42,460 nt of DNA from a virus (IMGVR_UViG_3300009417_000013:1-42460), one strand, 5' to 3'. Shown: positions 8,832 to 19,195, counted from the first letter of the stretch. Notes: generated from the sequence alone by a model not told the origin. Program-made: numbers and translations.

Positions 8832-11800
8832 CGATAAGTTCCCCCTGCCTCTTCTATAGTTTCTCTATATGTTTTTCTCTTAGCCTCGGCATCTGAAAAT
8901 AATACATAGGCTTGAATGAATGTTGGATATTTCAACATAATATCTTCAAGTTTATGTATCTTTTCATTTATTTCTTTCAAATCAACCACATTGGTATTTA
9001 ATCTATTTTTGTTTCGCTCAATTTCTTCTTTTAATCTAATGGATTGAAAAATAGATTGTGCTGGCTTGAAAAACTCAATATTATCAATATCGGGTTTAAA
9101 AGATAATTTAGTTCTCTTATTAATAGATAATCTATTCCAATTATCTCTGATTTCTTCAGATACTTCTTCGACATTTCTTTGAGATAATAATTCTCCTATT
9201 GTATATGTTTTTTCTAATCTAGTTTCATTAAACATGTTACTGTAATCGAATTCTCTGGTAACTTCTCCAAAAAGTGAATTAAACAGATTAACTGATTTTT
9301 GATGCTGATTGATTGAAGTACTTTTATCTTCTTTTTCGATAAATTTATTCAAATCAACTTTTTCTCCATCTCTATACTGTGAATTGAAAATAAGCTCATC
9401 TACTATACTTTTATTATTTTTATAAGCTTTAGAGGATGCTGCCATATAGAATTCTCCTTCTTCTAATTCTCCTACTTTTATGCCTGTTGCACCATCAATC
9501 ATTTCAATACCTCCTTGTGCATGCTTAGAACCTCTTTGCAATACATCAGTTTCTTTTACCCTTTGTCCATTGCGAAAATATCCTCCTTTCTCAAAATTAT
9601 TAGATATTTGATTTTTAACGACTTGAAATGCTCCGTTAATTAGTGCTGTTAATATTCCTGCTCGAATAACCCCTGATACGCCAAATGTTGTTACGGAATC
9701 TGCTTGTGCTAGTGATTTTGCCGTAGCTTCAGCGATTGAAATATTGATTATTTTCTGGAGTGTATCTAATGCTGATATAACTATTTTTTTACCAAAATCC
9801 TTTGAACTTTGCTCTTGGTCTGTTAAAAATTCTCCAAATTCACTACCAATATCCGTAATGAAAGATACCATAACATCTTTCCTTTGTTCTGCAAATTGTT
9901 CTTCAATCTCTTTTAATTTTTCTGCTTGTTCAATTTGCTTTTCTGTTTCCTCTACATATTTTTCAGTTTGTTGTTCTAATAGTTGATTCTTTTTTTCATA
10001 CAGACTTTCATCTCTAATACCTGACGATTCATTGACCTCTATTTGAAAATCAATAATTTGTTGTTGCCTCAATAGTTTAGCTTGAATAAATTCTTCTTCT
10101 AATTGATTGATTCTTTGAATCTTTTCTTCAGCAGCCAATTTCTCCTGTTGGTATATTTCGAGTTTTTGCGTTAACAGTTGGGTTTCCTTATCGGCCTCAT
10201 TGAGTTGTGATAAGGAACTCAATGTTTGAGTGAAAGAAGCCGCTTGATCTTCTGGTGTGGCTATCGTTGGCGTATCTATTTCTGTAGAACCGCCCTCAAT
10301 CGTTCTTGGTGTGATCGTAACGAGCTGTTCTATCTCAATAGGTGGTCTAACAATGGCTTTTAATTTGTCTTCCTCTATTTTTATTTTATCCTCAATTGCT
10401 TTAATGTCAGCGATAAACTGAGCTTTGATATTTACATCTAGTATTTTATCAATTTGCTGTTTTTTATCATTTATTTTTTGACGCAGATCGGCCACTGATT
10501 CTTCTACTGCCTTGAGTGCTTTGGGTTGTTGTTCTCTAATACCTTGAGCAAAGCCCTCTAAAGCTTTTCGTCCATTTTCCTTATTGATTTCTCTCTGCAA
10601 TTGGGCCGTTTTTACAGCATCTTTTTTTGTCTTTGCATTAGCTGCATCTCTAGCTTTTTGCATCAACTGTTCTGTCTCGTTTGTAATGGCTTTTATTCTT
10701 TCGGTGGGGTCTTCTATAGGCACTTTGATTTTTGGTATTTGAGCAAATGAAGGCGCAATTGCGTTCACTGATTCAATTACACCATTGATTGAGGAGAACG
10801 CTGTTTTTTTCAATTCTTCAAAACCTAAGCTTAAATTCCCGATAATATCAATACCGCCTTTAAGCAGATTCCACATGAATTGTATCGGCAATAAAGTAGC
10901 ATTGATTAAGACTCCCATTGCTTTGATACCCAAACCAAATTCTTTGGAAGCATCTGCACCGTTGAGCAAATAATCAAATAACCGAGCCAACCAACTTCCT
11001 ACAGGTTGTAAGGTTTCCACTAATTCAATAAGTACCTCTATCCCTTTGGTTTTTATATTAGTGGAAAATAAATCGACAGTAGCGGATGTACCTGAAAAAA
11101 GATTTGAAAGCTCTTGTTGTGATTCTGCTAATTTTGTTTCTGCCTCAAGTTGTTTTTGAGTCGCTATTACATATTCATCATTCTTGTCAATTAAGTCCTC
11201 AATATTTGTGTTTACGTTTTTGAGCGATCTTATATATTCAATTCCTGCATCCTCTCCAGGACCACCGAAAACATCGGCTATTACTGTTTGTAATTTATTG
11301 GCAGGAATTTGAGTTTTATCTAATTGGCTAGCGACAGACTCTAATGCGTCAACTGTAGTGATTGCACCACTGTTAAGATTGTTGAATAATTTTGTAGTAA
11401 ACTCTCTTCCAAATGCAGCTTCTAAAGCTTCTTTTGTTGGTTTGGTCTGTTGTCTAATTCTCAGACCAAATTCTTTTACAGTGTCTATTCCCTTGTCAGA
11501 GAAAACTCCTTGTTGTGTTGAGCTAGTAATAATAGAGAGAAATTCGTCTGTTGTCAGTCCAGCAGCTTTCGCCTGTGAAGAATATTCTTTGATATTTTCA
11601 ATGAGTTCACCTGAAGCGTCTCCCCCTGCTAAAAGTGCTTTCTCAATAAGACCTAAATTTTGCTCTGCGGTCCCCCCTAATTGCTTGGTTATTGCATTTG
11701 TTGATTCTAAAACATCCTTATAATCTTTATCGAATGTTGTGGCAACACTTTTGATTTTTGCGGTTACAACATCAAGTTCATTGCCATCAATATCTAGTAA

Positions 11801-12346
11801 TTGTTTAACCTCCGCCCGAATTTTTTCAAACTCTCTTTGTATGGAGACCAACTCTGCTCCTTTTGCCACCAATGCCCCTAATGCAATAATGAAAGCCCCA
11901 AGTCCTGTTCCAAGTAAAGCTGTCTTGATCGAGTCTAAGGATAGCTTTCCTTGTATCCCAAATTTTGACCAAAAACCTGACCCTTTATCTACTGAAGTAT
12001 TTACCCCTTTTTGTCTTTTTTCTAAGTCTGATAGGGCTTTACCTAGAGCTTCGACCTTTGCTTGATGTTTTTGATAATCTGGGGTATTTTCATTGAACCG
12101 ATCTCTTGCCTTTTTAGCAAGATTAAATTCTTTTTTTATATCGGATTTGCTGGCATTTTTAGCAAATTCATTTGTTGCTTCCGTAAGTTTTTTTATACCT
12201 TTCCTAAACTCATCACTATCTGGAATTAAATTATCCAAATCGCCTTCAGCTTTGTTCATAGCTCCTCGCCATTTCTCCGTATTCTTGATAGCTTCCTGAG
12301 TATCAACAGAAATCTTTACATTGATATGTTCTTCTGTAATATTCAT
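8828..12346 (-). CDS. Tail tape measure protein
   Basis: 1172 residues, the largest gene here. It sets tail length and is threaded through the tail tube. The N-terminal 130 residues are coiled coil. A hydrophobic segment follows (TALLGTGLGAFIIALGALVA, about residues 142-165), and then the tape-measure core (FDKDYKDVLESTNAITKQLG, LTTDEFLSIITSSTQQGVF, PANKLQTVIADVFGGPGEDA). Long coiled coils occupy about residues 550-860, with a second hydrophobic patch near 900. The C-terminal part (YFRNGQRVKETDVLQRGSKH, then a segment ending in ELEEGEFYMAA) is typical of Bacteroidota tape measures. It overlaps the upstream gene by 4 bp. As last gene of the tail operon it is in an unusual position; it normally precedes tail-tip genes. 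Confidence 0.9.
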   Translation of the reverse strand: MNITEEHINVKISVDTQEAIKNTEKWRGAMNKAEGDLDNLIPDSDEFRKGIKKLTEATNEFAKNASKSDIKKEFNLAKKARDRFNENTPDYQKHQAKVEALGKALSDLEKRQKGVNTSVDKGSGFWSKFGIQGKLSLDSIKTALLGTGLGAFIIALGALVAKGAELVSIQREFEKIRAEVKQLLDIDGNELDVVTAKIKSVATTFDKDYKDVLESTNAITKQLGGTAEQNLGLIEKALLAGGDASGELIENIKEYSSQAKAAGLTTDEFLSIITSSTQQGVFSDKGIDTVKEFGLRIRQQTKPTKEALEAAFGREFTTKLFNNLNSGAITTVDALESVASQLDKTQIPANKLQTVIADVFGGPGEDAGIEYIRSLKNVNTNIEDLIDKNDEYVIATQKQLEAETKLAESQQELSNLFSGTSATVDLFSTNIKTKGIEVLIELVETLQPVGSWLARLFDYLLNGADASKEFGLGIKAMGVLINATLLPIQFMWNLLKGGIDIIGNLSLGFEELKKTAFSSINGVIESVNAIAPSFAQIPKIKVPIEDPTERIKAITNETEQLMQKARDAANAKTKKDAVKTAQLQREINKENGRKALEGFAQGIREQQPKALKAVEESVADLRQKINDKKQQIDKILDVNIKAQFIADIKAIEDKIKIEEDKLKAIVRPPIEIEQLVTITPRTIEGGSTEIDTPTIATPEDQAASFTQTLSSLSQLNEADKETQLLTQKLEIYQQEKLAAEEKIQRINQLEEEFIQAKLLRQQQIIDFQIEVNESSGIRDESLYEKKNQLLEQQTEKYVEETEKQIEQAEKLKEIEEQFAEQRKDVMVSFITDIGSEFGEFLTDQEQSSKDFGKKIVISALDTLQKIINISIAEATAKSLAQADSVTTFGVSGVIRAGILTALINGAFQVVKNQISNNFEKGGYFRNGQRVKETDVLQRGSKHAQGGIEMIDGATGIKVGELEEGEFYMAASSKAYKNNKSIVDELIFNSQYRDGEKVDLNKFIEKEDKSTSINQHQKSVNLFNSLFGEVTREFDYSNMFNETRLEKTYTIGELLSQRNVEEVSEEIRDNWNRLSINKRTKLSFKPDIDNIEFFKPAQSIFQSIRLKEEIERNKNRLNTNVVDLKEINEKIHKLEDIMLKYPTFIQAYVLFSDAEAKRKTYRETIEEAGGTYR

Positions 12347-12915
12347 AACTTAATCTCTATCTGCTTAGAAGCTATTTTGTTTAAAAAATTCAGTTCGTTT
12401 GTAGTGAAACTAAATGCAATATCTTTGATTACCCTATCAATTGTTCCATATAGAATTTTGTTAAATCGCCATTTTCTTCTTTTTTTTCGATTAGTCTCTT
12501 TATTATAGATAGTCCAGGACATTCGCCAAGCTAAATCCCTAATCATTTCATCTTCTCCCCTTAGCTCTCTGATTGTTCTTAATTCTTTAGATATTTTAAA
12601 TTTTTCTAAACCTCTATCTCTAATCCATTTTGCTAGTTCAGAGACAGGAGGTAATTGTGAATGATTTATTTGTTGAGCTGACATATCGGAGAAGCGTCCG
12701 TATGGTTCAAAACCAAGTATTAGTTGTGCTAAACCTGTTGAAGATTCTAATACAATTTCTTTGTTCAAAGAATCCACTAAATCCCCAGAAGCATTTACGT
12801 TCTTATCTTCTAAACCAAAGTTTTGTGAATTGGTGCGAAGTTCCTCTAATACGAACTCTCCATATTCATCTAATACTTTCGTTAAGATTTTATTTATTTC
12901 TTCAAATATTGCCAT
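12343..12915 (-). CDS. HK97 gp10-like / tail-completion protein (tentative)
   Basis: 190 residues. The N-terminal 40 residues are helical (EEINKILTKVLDEYGEFVLE). The middle contains GFEPYGRFSDM and LPPVSELAKWIRDRGLEKF, a proline-turn plus tryptophan-helix pattern I associate with small neck or minor tail proteins of Bacteroidota phages. A basic stretch (NRKKRRKWRFNK) precedes a final amphipathic helix. It lies between the tape measure (4-bp overlap) and a large tail protein (sharing one base). The family assignment is inference from pattern and context. Confidence 0.5.
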   Translation of the reverse strand: MAIFEEINKILTKVLDEYGEFVLEELRTNSQNFGLEDKNVNASGDLVDSLNKEIVLESSTGLAQLILGFEPYGRFSDMSAQQINHSQLPPVSELAKWIRDRGLEKFKISKELRTIRELRGEDEMIRDLAWRMSWTIYNKETNRKKRRKWRFNKILYGTIDRVIKDIAFSFTTNELNFLNKIASKQIEIKL

Positions 12916-15110
12916 TATGGAGCTTCTGTTTGCTCAATAAACCAAAAATTCTCATTAATGAATGTTACCTTAAAGTAGTAATATTCTCCACACACAACTA
13001 CTCGAAAAACACATTCTTGTATATTTGCCACAGAGCCAATAGGAGCTGTTTTTGAACTTCCAATTGTCGTGATTGCCCCCACATCATCAAACCACTCTAT
13101 TTGTTGATATTGATTGTCATTTATTACAGTTAAAGTAACAGTATCGTTCTCCTGAGTTAGTTCTAATAGAACGGGTTTTAGCAAACAAGTATCATCAATA
13201 ACTCTCTGTGCGTCTAAATAAAACAAGGTTGCTTGAGATTTAACAATTCCACATTTTTTCACAGTTAGATTATACTCTTTGAAAATAAAGCATCCTGTTA
13301 TACCAGAGACTTCTAACCAATACACATTATCACATTTATGTTGTGCGACAAATTTTGCATCTGGCAATATGTTGACTTGTATGCTTGCGCCATCCTGTAA
13401 TGTGGTGAGCCATTGCTTAAAATACTGTTCATACATTCCATATGTCCCCTCCCACGCAAGCGAACAACGGTTTTGAAGATCAACAACCATTCCATTATGT
13501 AAAATGTCATCGTAGGAAGCAAAGGGATATAAATCGCCTGATGAATTTGATTGGAAGCCATGATATAGTACTACTCTTGGATCAAGATCATTTTGCCCAA
13601 CTTCAAAGCTGTTTGTAGAACCAACAGTATTAATACAAGGAATCCTATAAGAAATTAAATTAGGGTAAGAAAAATTTGAAGCATACATAGGAGCAATAAC
13701 AGGATCAATTGTGTTTTCTCCTTGGCCAAATGTTAGGTTATCCAATATACCATCTCCCTCTTGCCATTTTTTATCCTTTTTAGGTTTTTTGTAAGTAAGG
13801 TTATATCCTTCATTTATCTCATAACAAACATCTCCTTGTCCGCATATAATATTCTGGTATGGTTTTGGATTTTGATTATAGAGGTCTTTATGAAACTTAA
13901 ATTCAATGCATTTTGAAATTGAATCAAAACAAATGTAAGCACAAAAACTTTTTGCAGTCTCGTTAAGAAATTCACCAATTGACATCTCTGGCAAACAATC
14001 CTTAATATTATATGTCCCTACGGGAATCAATGCAATGTCTCCATTGAAAGCCGTAACAGTTCTATCCAACATGCAATTTGAGAAAAAATATGCTTTGATA
14101 AAACAAGGGTCATTTAATAATTCTCCTTTGATTTTATAACCTGTTTTTAGTGAGATTTGATTTAAAATATATTTCCACGATATTTGAGGCGACCAGGAAT
14201 ATTGCGCTCGCTCTCCGTTCTGGTTCACATTCCCTAAATATGTACCTTGTGAATAAGGATTTACAAATCCAGACCACTCTGGATTTTTGTCGTCATAAGC
14301 TCCTGGATTATAATAAGGTGCAAAAACATGACTTGGGTGTGGATTTGTCATGTAGTTGTTTAAATAATCAATCATACATTGATTATTTGTTTCAATTGAA
14401 TCATCTGATATTTCCGTAAAAGTAAGCGTGTTTTGCTGTGTATTAAAACCCACAGAAGGAATATCATTTTCATTATTAGAACAAAAAATAAGTGTATTTC
14501 CAGATCTTGTAACTGTTACTTCATAAATAGGATTATTATTAATTGCATTCATAAATGCAAACAAAGCATCGTTAAATAAAACAGCTCCTCCAGTTCCTCC
14601 AACACCTCCCCAGGTATAAGAATTTGTAGAGATTCCATTAATAGTAGCACTTATACTTCCAACATCAAGAATATTTGAATCAAATTCAAAGATTCGGCAA
14701 TTTTTGAAATCTTGACATCCTGTATCAAATTCGACATCCATACAATTACTAATATCCTGATTGGCATATGAAAGGGTGAATTCCCCTTTATTATCAAAAA
14801 ACTGTTTTTGGTATTGTGTAAAATTTGACTTTTTCACCTTTAAACGCCCACAGTAATTTGGTATGCCTTCTATATAAATTTGTGTATTAATGTAAGTTGG
14901 TTTCAACGCAACATCTAATCGCTCAGGAAAGCCCATTTTTTTTTGATTACCTTCTGTTGGACAATTGACAGGCAAGGTAAAGACTCCAGGCACAGCCTCT
15001 TGATTGAATACAGGAGAATCTTGTCTAAAATTATTTGTATAATCTTCAGACAAAACAAGCTCCTCTATCTCACCACTTGGACATTCTATGTGAATTTCAA
15101 AAGGTTTCAT
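12915..15110 (-). CDS. Large tail-tip / baseplate-like structural protein
   Basis: 731 residues, no signal peptide. The N-terminal 110 residues (VFNQEAVPGVFTLPVNCPTE, then a GFPERLDVAL segment and IYIEGIPNYCGRLKV) match a conserved opening of large Bacteroidota phage tail proteins, where a small-deviation beta domain precedes a hub-like region. The rest is beta-rich with many Asn, Tyr, Gly and Cys. The last 100 residues (VLLELTQENDTVTLTVINDN) look like an Ig-like domain. Context between tape-measure and other tail genes supports a tail-tip role, perhaps distal tail or hub. It overlaps the next upstream gene by 4 bp. Confidence 0.6.
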   Translation of the reverse strand: MKPFEIHIECPSGEIEELVLSEDYTNNFRQDSPVFNQEAVPGVFTLPVNCPTEGNQKKMGFPERLDVALKPTYINTQIYIEGIPNYCGRLKVKKSNFTQYQKQFFDNKGEFTLSYANQDISNCMDVEFDTGCQDFKNCRIFEFDSNILDVGSISATINGISTNSYTWGGVGGTGGAVLFNDALFAFMNAINNNPIYEVTVTRSGNTLIFCSNNENDIPSVGFNTQQNTLTFTEISDDSIETNNQCMIDYLNNYMTNPHPSHVFAPYYNPGAYDDKNPEWSGFVNPYSQGTYLGNVNQNGERAQYSWSPQISWKYILNQISLKTGYKIKGELLNDPCFIKAYFFSNCMLDRTVTAFNGDIALIPVGTYNIKDCLPEMSIGEFLNETAKSFCAYICFDSISKCIEFKFHKDLYNQNPKPYQNIICGQGDVCYEINEGYNLTYKKPKKDKKWQEGDGILDNLTFGQGENTIDPVIAPMYASNFSYPNLISYRIPCINTVGSTNSFEVGQNDLDPRVVLYHGFQSNSSGDLYPFASYDDILHNGMVVDLQNRCSLAWEGTYGMYEQYFKQWLTTLQDGASIQVNILPDAKFVAQHKCDNVYWLEVSGITGCFIFKEYNLTVKKCGIVKSQATLFYLDAQRVIDDTCLLKPVLLELTQENDTVTLTVINDNQYQQIEWFDDVGAITTIGSSKTAPIGSVANIQECVFRVVVCGEYYYFKVTFINENFWFIEQTEAP

Positions 15111-15541
15111 TTTACTCGTATATTTCTATGAATTTTTAGAAAAACAGTTTGTAAAAAATCAACACCATCAATATTTGGATATGTTCCTTTATATCCTATA
15201 ACAATGACATCTAAATCTGATAATCGACCATCATTTTTCTGCTTAATAATTTGCATCCATTTAGGAGAATTTTCATCAACAGCTCTTCCTGTTGCATAAC
15301 TTCCTGCTACATAAATTTCAACATTTTTATTTTTAAAAAAATGTAAAACCAAAGCCATCTTATTTTGTCCAAAAGAAGAAATGTTTTCCAAAGACTCTGG
15401 CGGAGTTACTTGTTTTAATGTCGAAAAAAACAACGCATACATCTGTAGATCAAAATCGTTTATAATTGATTTTGTGTAACCTTCATTTCGATTCAATTGC
15501 CTTTCTCGATAAGCGATTCTATTTTTCTCCTTAACATTCAT
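15107..15541 (-). CDS. Nucleotidyltransferase-fold protein inside the tail operon
   Basis: 144 residues. The segment VEIYVAGSYATGRA, about 27 residues, then GRLSDLDVIVIG is the signature of the polymerase-beta/MNT nucleotidyltransferase fold: a Gly-Ser turn followed by a hydrophobic-flanked Asp-x-Asp that binds metal and NTP. The spacing between GS and DLD is longer than the usual 9-13 residues, so there is an insertion, and the protein ends soon after. The N-terminal 75 residues are helical. It overlaps both flanking tail genes (4 and 11 bp), so it is co-translated with the tail. It could modify a protein or RNA, act as a host-takeover factor, or be a catalytically dead structural adaptor. 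Confidence 0.55.
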   Translation of the reverse strand: MNVKEKNRIAYRERQLNRNEGYTKSIINDFDLQMYALFFSTLKQVTPPESLENISSFGQNKMALVLHFFKNKNVEIYVAGSYATGRAVDENSPKWMQIIKQKNDGRLSDLDVIVIGYKGTYPNIDGVDFLQTVFLKIHRNIRVK

Positions 15542-17525
15542 TTGTCTCTATACAGTTTCTTGCTGCTAAATAATTATCTGCCCATAGCCCATCATTGTTC
15601 CAATCAAATATTGTCCCATTATAATCTACAAATATATTGTCATTAGTATATTCATAAACTACACCATCTGGTCTTTCGATACATAATGAGAAAGTCTGAC
15701 AAGCAGGAAATTTGATTCTAAATGATTTTAAGATTCTTCCATCTGTTTCTAATGGATAATGAAAAGTTATGTAACCAATACCAAGTGTGTTCAAAAGGTC
15801 AACAAAGACCGTATCATAATTAAATGTACCAATGAAGACATTATTCGTATTGGTTGAATTAGCTTGCAAGGTAATAGGAGATGATAAAAGATTTTGTTCA
15901 TCTATTTCAAACTTTGTGATAATCCATTCATATGTACCTCCATTTGCAAAAGAAGCAGAGAACAAAGTATCTGTTGTTGGATAAGCACACTCCTTAAAAT
16001 TTCCATCACAAGGTAAATCGCAAGGAAAACAAGAATCTGTTGTTGTCAATGAAAAATCACATGCTAATGTTTTGATGAATCGACGAAATAAAATACCATT
16101 TTCAGGCAAACTACCACCTGTCCAAATATGAGGTAAAGTAATAGTTTGCCAAGTGACTCCACCATCAAAAGATATTTCATTTATTTCCGAAACAATGGCA
16201 GAATTAGGACTTATGTAATCATCTGCTGTAGTTGTAACAGTCCAACCTTCCTCGAAATCCTCAATTTTGTTGATTTTTATTCTTGCTTCATCTAAGCAAG
16301 GACATATTGAAGGGGAACAAACAACCTCTTGACTTGACTCAATAAGGTTAAAATTTAAATTAATCAATTTTTGATTATCTGTTTTGATTGTTGTTGCACC
16401 ATAAGGAATTTCCATTTTACAATATTGTCCATTTTTCGGATCTGGACACTTTGCTTTCTTTTCACAAAAAACAATTTCAATAACAGAATTTGCCATTAAT
16501 AAGTGTTGTATGTATTCTATTTCGCATTTTGAATATATATACCCAGTCTGTTGAATGTATTGTTTTCTCTTTTTCTTCTTAAATTGTAATGTATCTCCTT
16601 TTTCATTTGTTCCTGTTTCTCCTGATGTTATAAATTGATATGTTCTATGACCTTGTGTTAAAATATTTTCAATCCCTCCTTCAGAATTATGAAACTTATA
16701 ATACTTAGTACAACTTGTGTGTTGTACAAAACAAAATTTCTTCTTTTGAACATAAATATTTCCATCAGAATCTACTAATTGAAAAGAGTATTCAGCAATT
16801 TCTTCTGTTGGACAATCTATATCTAATTGGCAATATCCCGACGGAAAGGAAACATAACCATACACATTATCAAGAACAGGAAAATTTTTTTGATGGGTTA
16901 TAGTAGTGCCATCCTTTTTGGTAATAGTAACTTCACCTATCAATATTAAGCCAACAACGTCATTTCTTATTAGTGCTGTTAACCATATTGGCTGAATGCA
17001 AGTTATTTTAGTGGGTTCAGGCGCATGATTCAAAAAGAGTTTTTCAGGATTGGGTTGGCTTGTCCATATTTCATGACGGCTCTCCAAATATTGTTGGGCG
17101 GTCATGCCTAACTTCTCCTCTATTCCACCTTTGACAATAATTCCAGAAATAGAGGTAAATCCATTGTGTTGTTCTACTCCTGTAGCATCTATATATTTTT
17201 GTGATACCCGAATGGAATAGCCACGAACAGCATTTTCATGAATCATTGGGATATTGCTCCCAAACTCAGGACAATCAAATTTTAGGCAGCTATCTAAAAT
17301 ATAAAAAGGATCAAATATAGCACAGCCATTTTGGTCTGCTTTAAGTTCTAGTGTTGTGTCTAAAAGTGTTGAAGTTTGATTTGGAATAAAAGCCCCATCT
17401 TGTACAAAAATCTCAGCACAAAACATCAAATCTAAAGCTGTTTCTGTTGTACGCACCTTTATGGTTCTTCCTTCTTTTGATTTAGAAAAAACATATAAAT
17501 CATTAGGTGTATCAATAGTAATCAT
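15531..17525 (-). CDS. Large Cys-rich tail-tip / baseplate-like structural protein
   Basis: 664 residues, no signal peptide, beta-rich, with about 30 cysteines, many as CxxC or CC-like pairs (SPSICPCLDEARI, DSCFPCDLPCDGNF). The N-terminal domain (IDTPNDLYVFSKSKEGRTIK) opens like other Bacteroidota tail proteins. A middle segment is very basic (QFKKKKRKQYIQQTG), and the C-terminal 150 residues look like a beta-sandwich (FRIKFPACQTFSLCIERPDG) that may contact the host surface. It overlaps neighbours by 11 and 4 bp. The exact role (hub, spike or receptor binding) cannot be fixed from sequence. Confidence 0.55.
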   Translation of the reverse strand: MITIDTPNDLYVFSKSKEGRTIKVRTTETALDLMFCAEIFVQDGAFIPNQTSTLLDTTLELKADQNGCAIFDPFYILDSCLKFDCPEFGSNIPMIHENAVRGYSIRVSQKYIDATGVEQHNGFTSISGIIVKGGIEEKLGMTAQQYLESRHEIWTSQPNPEKLFLNHAPEPTKITCIQPIWLTALIRNDVVGLILIGEVTITKKDGTTITHQKNFPVLDNVYGYVSFPSGYCQLDIDCPTEEIAEYSFQLVDSDGNIYVQKKKFCFVQHTSCTKYYKFHNSEGGIENILTQGHRTYQFITSGETGTNEKGDTLQFKKKKRKQYIQQTGYIYSKCEIEYIQHLLMANSVIEIVFCEKKAKCPDPKNGQYCKMEIPYGATTIKTDNQKLINLNFNLIESSQEVVCSPSICPCLDEARIKINKIEDFEEGWTVTTTADDYISPNSAIVSEINEISFDGGVTWQTITLPHIWTGGSLPENGILFRRFIKTLACDFSLTTTDSCFPCDLPCDGNFKECAYPTTDTLFSASFANGGTYEWIITKFEIDEQNLLSSPITLQANSTNTNNVFIGTFNYDTVFVDLLNTLGIGYITFHYPLETDGRILKSFRIKFPACQTFSLCIERPDGVVYEYTNDNIFVDYNGTIFDWNNDGLWADNYLAARNCIETNEC

Positions 17526-18322
17526 AAGTCTATTAATTTTTCATACTTCTTAATACTCTTTTTTGGGCAAAATTCAGAAGAAACACCTTTTGTATAGTCA
17601 CACCACCAAAGGCGATAACGAGCGAATTTACAACAGTCTTTTTTCTTTAATTTCAGAATTACCTCTAATGAAGTTCTACAACGATTTGAACCCAAAAAGT
17701 CTGACTCTTTGAGTTTAATGGTTTTTTCTTTTAATGTTTGATATTTTGAATCTTCTTGTAAAATGAACCATTCAAATGATTCATATCCAAAGGAAGTATT
17801 TTTTAATATGATACATTCCTCTTCCTCTTCTGTTTTGAACTCAAATTGTGGTTTCATTTCTGGACAAAGAGTAGTCCAACAATTTCTATTGACACACCAT
17901 TTTTTTCCTAAGTGAATTTTTGTAGGTACAACCCATCCCCAAAGTCCATCGCCATAACTATTACATACAGGCTCCGCAGTAGATGTTTCAATAAAAGCAC
18001 AATCTTCATCTTCAAAATCACCCTTTGAAAGTTTGTTAATTATTTCATATAAAATACGCTCTGTCTCCACCAAAAAATCCTTGCCCAATTCGGGGCAATC
18101 TCTTCCTGCATTCGCTAACAAACAAAATCGAAAATTATACTGTCGGGCTTTTTCTGTGAGCTTGGTAATGTATGGAATTTCCATACCTAACATAATGTAT
18201 TCATTCTTGGCTCGTACACCGTCTAATATCTCGGTTTTTGTGCCATAAACAAAGTCTTGAATACAAACATGCTGTTTGGCTAGATTTGCCATAAAACCTT
18301 CTAAATCGGCTATATTATTCAT
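17522..18322 (-). CDS. Tail terminator/completion-like protein with Cys-rich extension
   Basis: 266 residues. The N-terminal 105 residues (DLEGFMANLAKQHVCIQDFV, RAKNEYIMLGMEIPYIT, then FRFCLLANAGRDCPELGKDF and TERILYEIINKLSKG) follow the helix-strand order of Bacteroidota tail-terminator-like proteins, in which a Met/Leu-rich strand ending in Pro follows a short helix. The C-terminal 160 residues add a Cys-rich, strongly charged extension that is not usual in that family. ATGA overlaps of 4 bp link it to both neighbours. The call is inference from pattern and context. Confidence 0.5.
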   Translation of the reverse strand: MNNIADLEGFMANLAKQHVCIQDFVYGTKTEILDGVRAKNEYIMLGMEIPYITKLTEKARQYNFRFCLLANAGRDCPELGKDFLVETERILYEIINKLSKGDFEDEDCAFIETSTAEPVCNSYGDGLWGWVVPTKIHLGKKWCVNRNCWTTLCPEMKPQFEFKTEEEEECIILKNTSFGYESFEWFILQEDSKYQTLKEKTIKLKESDFLGSNRCRTSLEVILKLKKKDCCKFARYRLWWCDYTKGVSSEFCPKKSIKKYEKLIDL

Positions 18323-19191
18323 TGTACACTATGTCTTTGAGCCATGTATTTTTTATTCAATACATCTATCATTCCAAAGAAAGTATACACTGAACAGTTT
18401 TTATAGGCATAATATTTTTTCAAATCACCATCACTCATTTTCAGCATTAAGTCGTTCCAGTCTTCTTCTTCCTCTTCAATAAATTTTGGGGCAGGTAGTC
18501 CACTCATTTCATTTGAGTCTTCTCCTTGTTTCGTTTCAAAAATTTTATATCGTCGGTTTATATGATCCAAACTTCCAATAAAATAGTGCATAATAGAATA
18601 CAAAATAGATAAATCTAAATCCTTGAATTTTTGAGTGTTTTCGTGTACTAATTCTGTGTAAAATTCAATTCTTGGATCAATCTGTTTTTGAATTTCTTCT
18701 TTTTGTGTGTTTGCTTTTCTTTCTTCTCGACATAAAATAGCAGTAATCATTAGAGCATAATCTTTATTTTGAGTATCAACATATTTTTTGTAGGCATAAT
18801 GTAAATAGTCAAATTCTGCCATTGTAATATTGCCTAATTTATCGGATGATATATGATAGATGATACCATTATGCTTAAACGAATAAAAAGGCTGTACAAC
18901 ATTATGTGTTTCAAACATCCAATCCAATGAAGGAGCAATGTATTCTAATAGATATTCATCTAATTCAAAAGTAGCTTCTTTAAATTCAATTTTGCGAATT
19001 CCATTTTCAGCAACAGCATAGATGATTTTTTTTTGGGCTTCCTTATTCCCTTGTAAGGCTAAAAATAGATTTCTACTAATCTTGTGAAAACAGGATTCTT
19101 TAATATCGCTCCATTCTTCAGGAAAAGGAATTCTTTGTTTTTTCCATTCTCCTGGTTTACTTGCTCGTTCTATTTCTAAAATTAAATCCAT
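18319..19191 (-). CDS. Tail-assembly-chaperone-like protein
   Basis: 290 residues, helical and acidic, no membrane segment. The order of features fits the chaperone slot of Bacteroidota phages, where the gene lies between tail tube and tape measure. A segment reads SSDKLGNITMAEFDYLHYAY, then DYALMITAILCREERKA. After it come helices with IEFYTELVHENTQKFKDLDL, SILYSIMHYFIGSL and an acidic tail (KFIEEEEEDWNDL). Such proteins hold the tape measure during tail assembly. It is the first gene of the translationally coupled tail operon, just downstream of a terminator hairpin at 19196-19227. Moderately sure of the role. Confidence 0.5.
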   Translation of the reverse strand: MDLILEIERASKPGEWKKQRIPFPEEWSDIKESCFHKISRNLFLALQGNKEAQKKIIYAVAENGIRKIEFKEATFELDEYLLEYIAPSLDWMFETHNVVQPFYSFKHNGIIYHISSDKLGNITMAEFDYLHYAYKKYVDTQNKDYALMITAILCREERKANTQKEEIQKQIDPRIEFYTELVHENTQKFKDLDLSILYSIMHYFIGSLDHINRRYKIFETKQGEDSNEMSGLPAPKFIEEEEEDWNDLMLKMSDGDLKKYYAYKNCSVYTFFGMIDVLNKKYMAQRHSVQ

Positions 19192-19195
19192 AATC

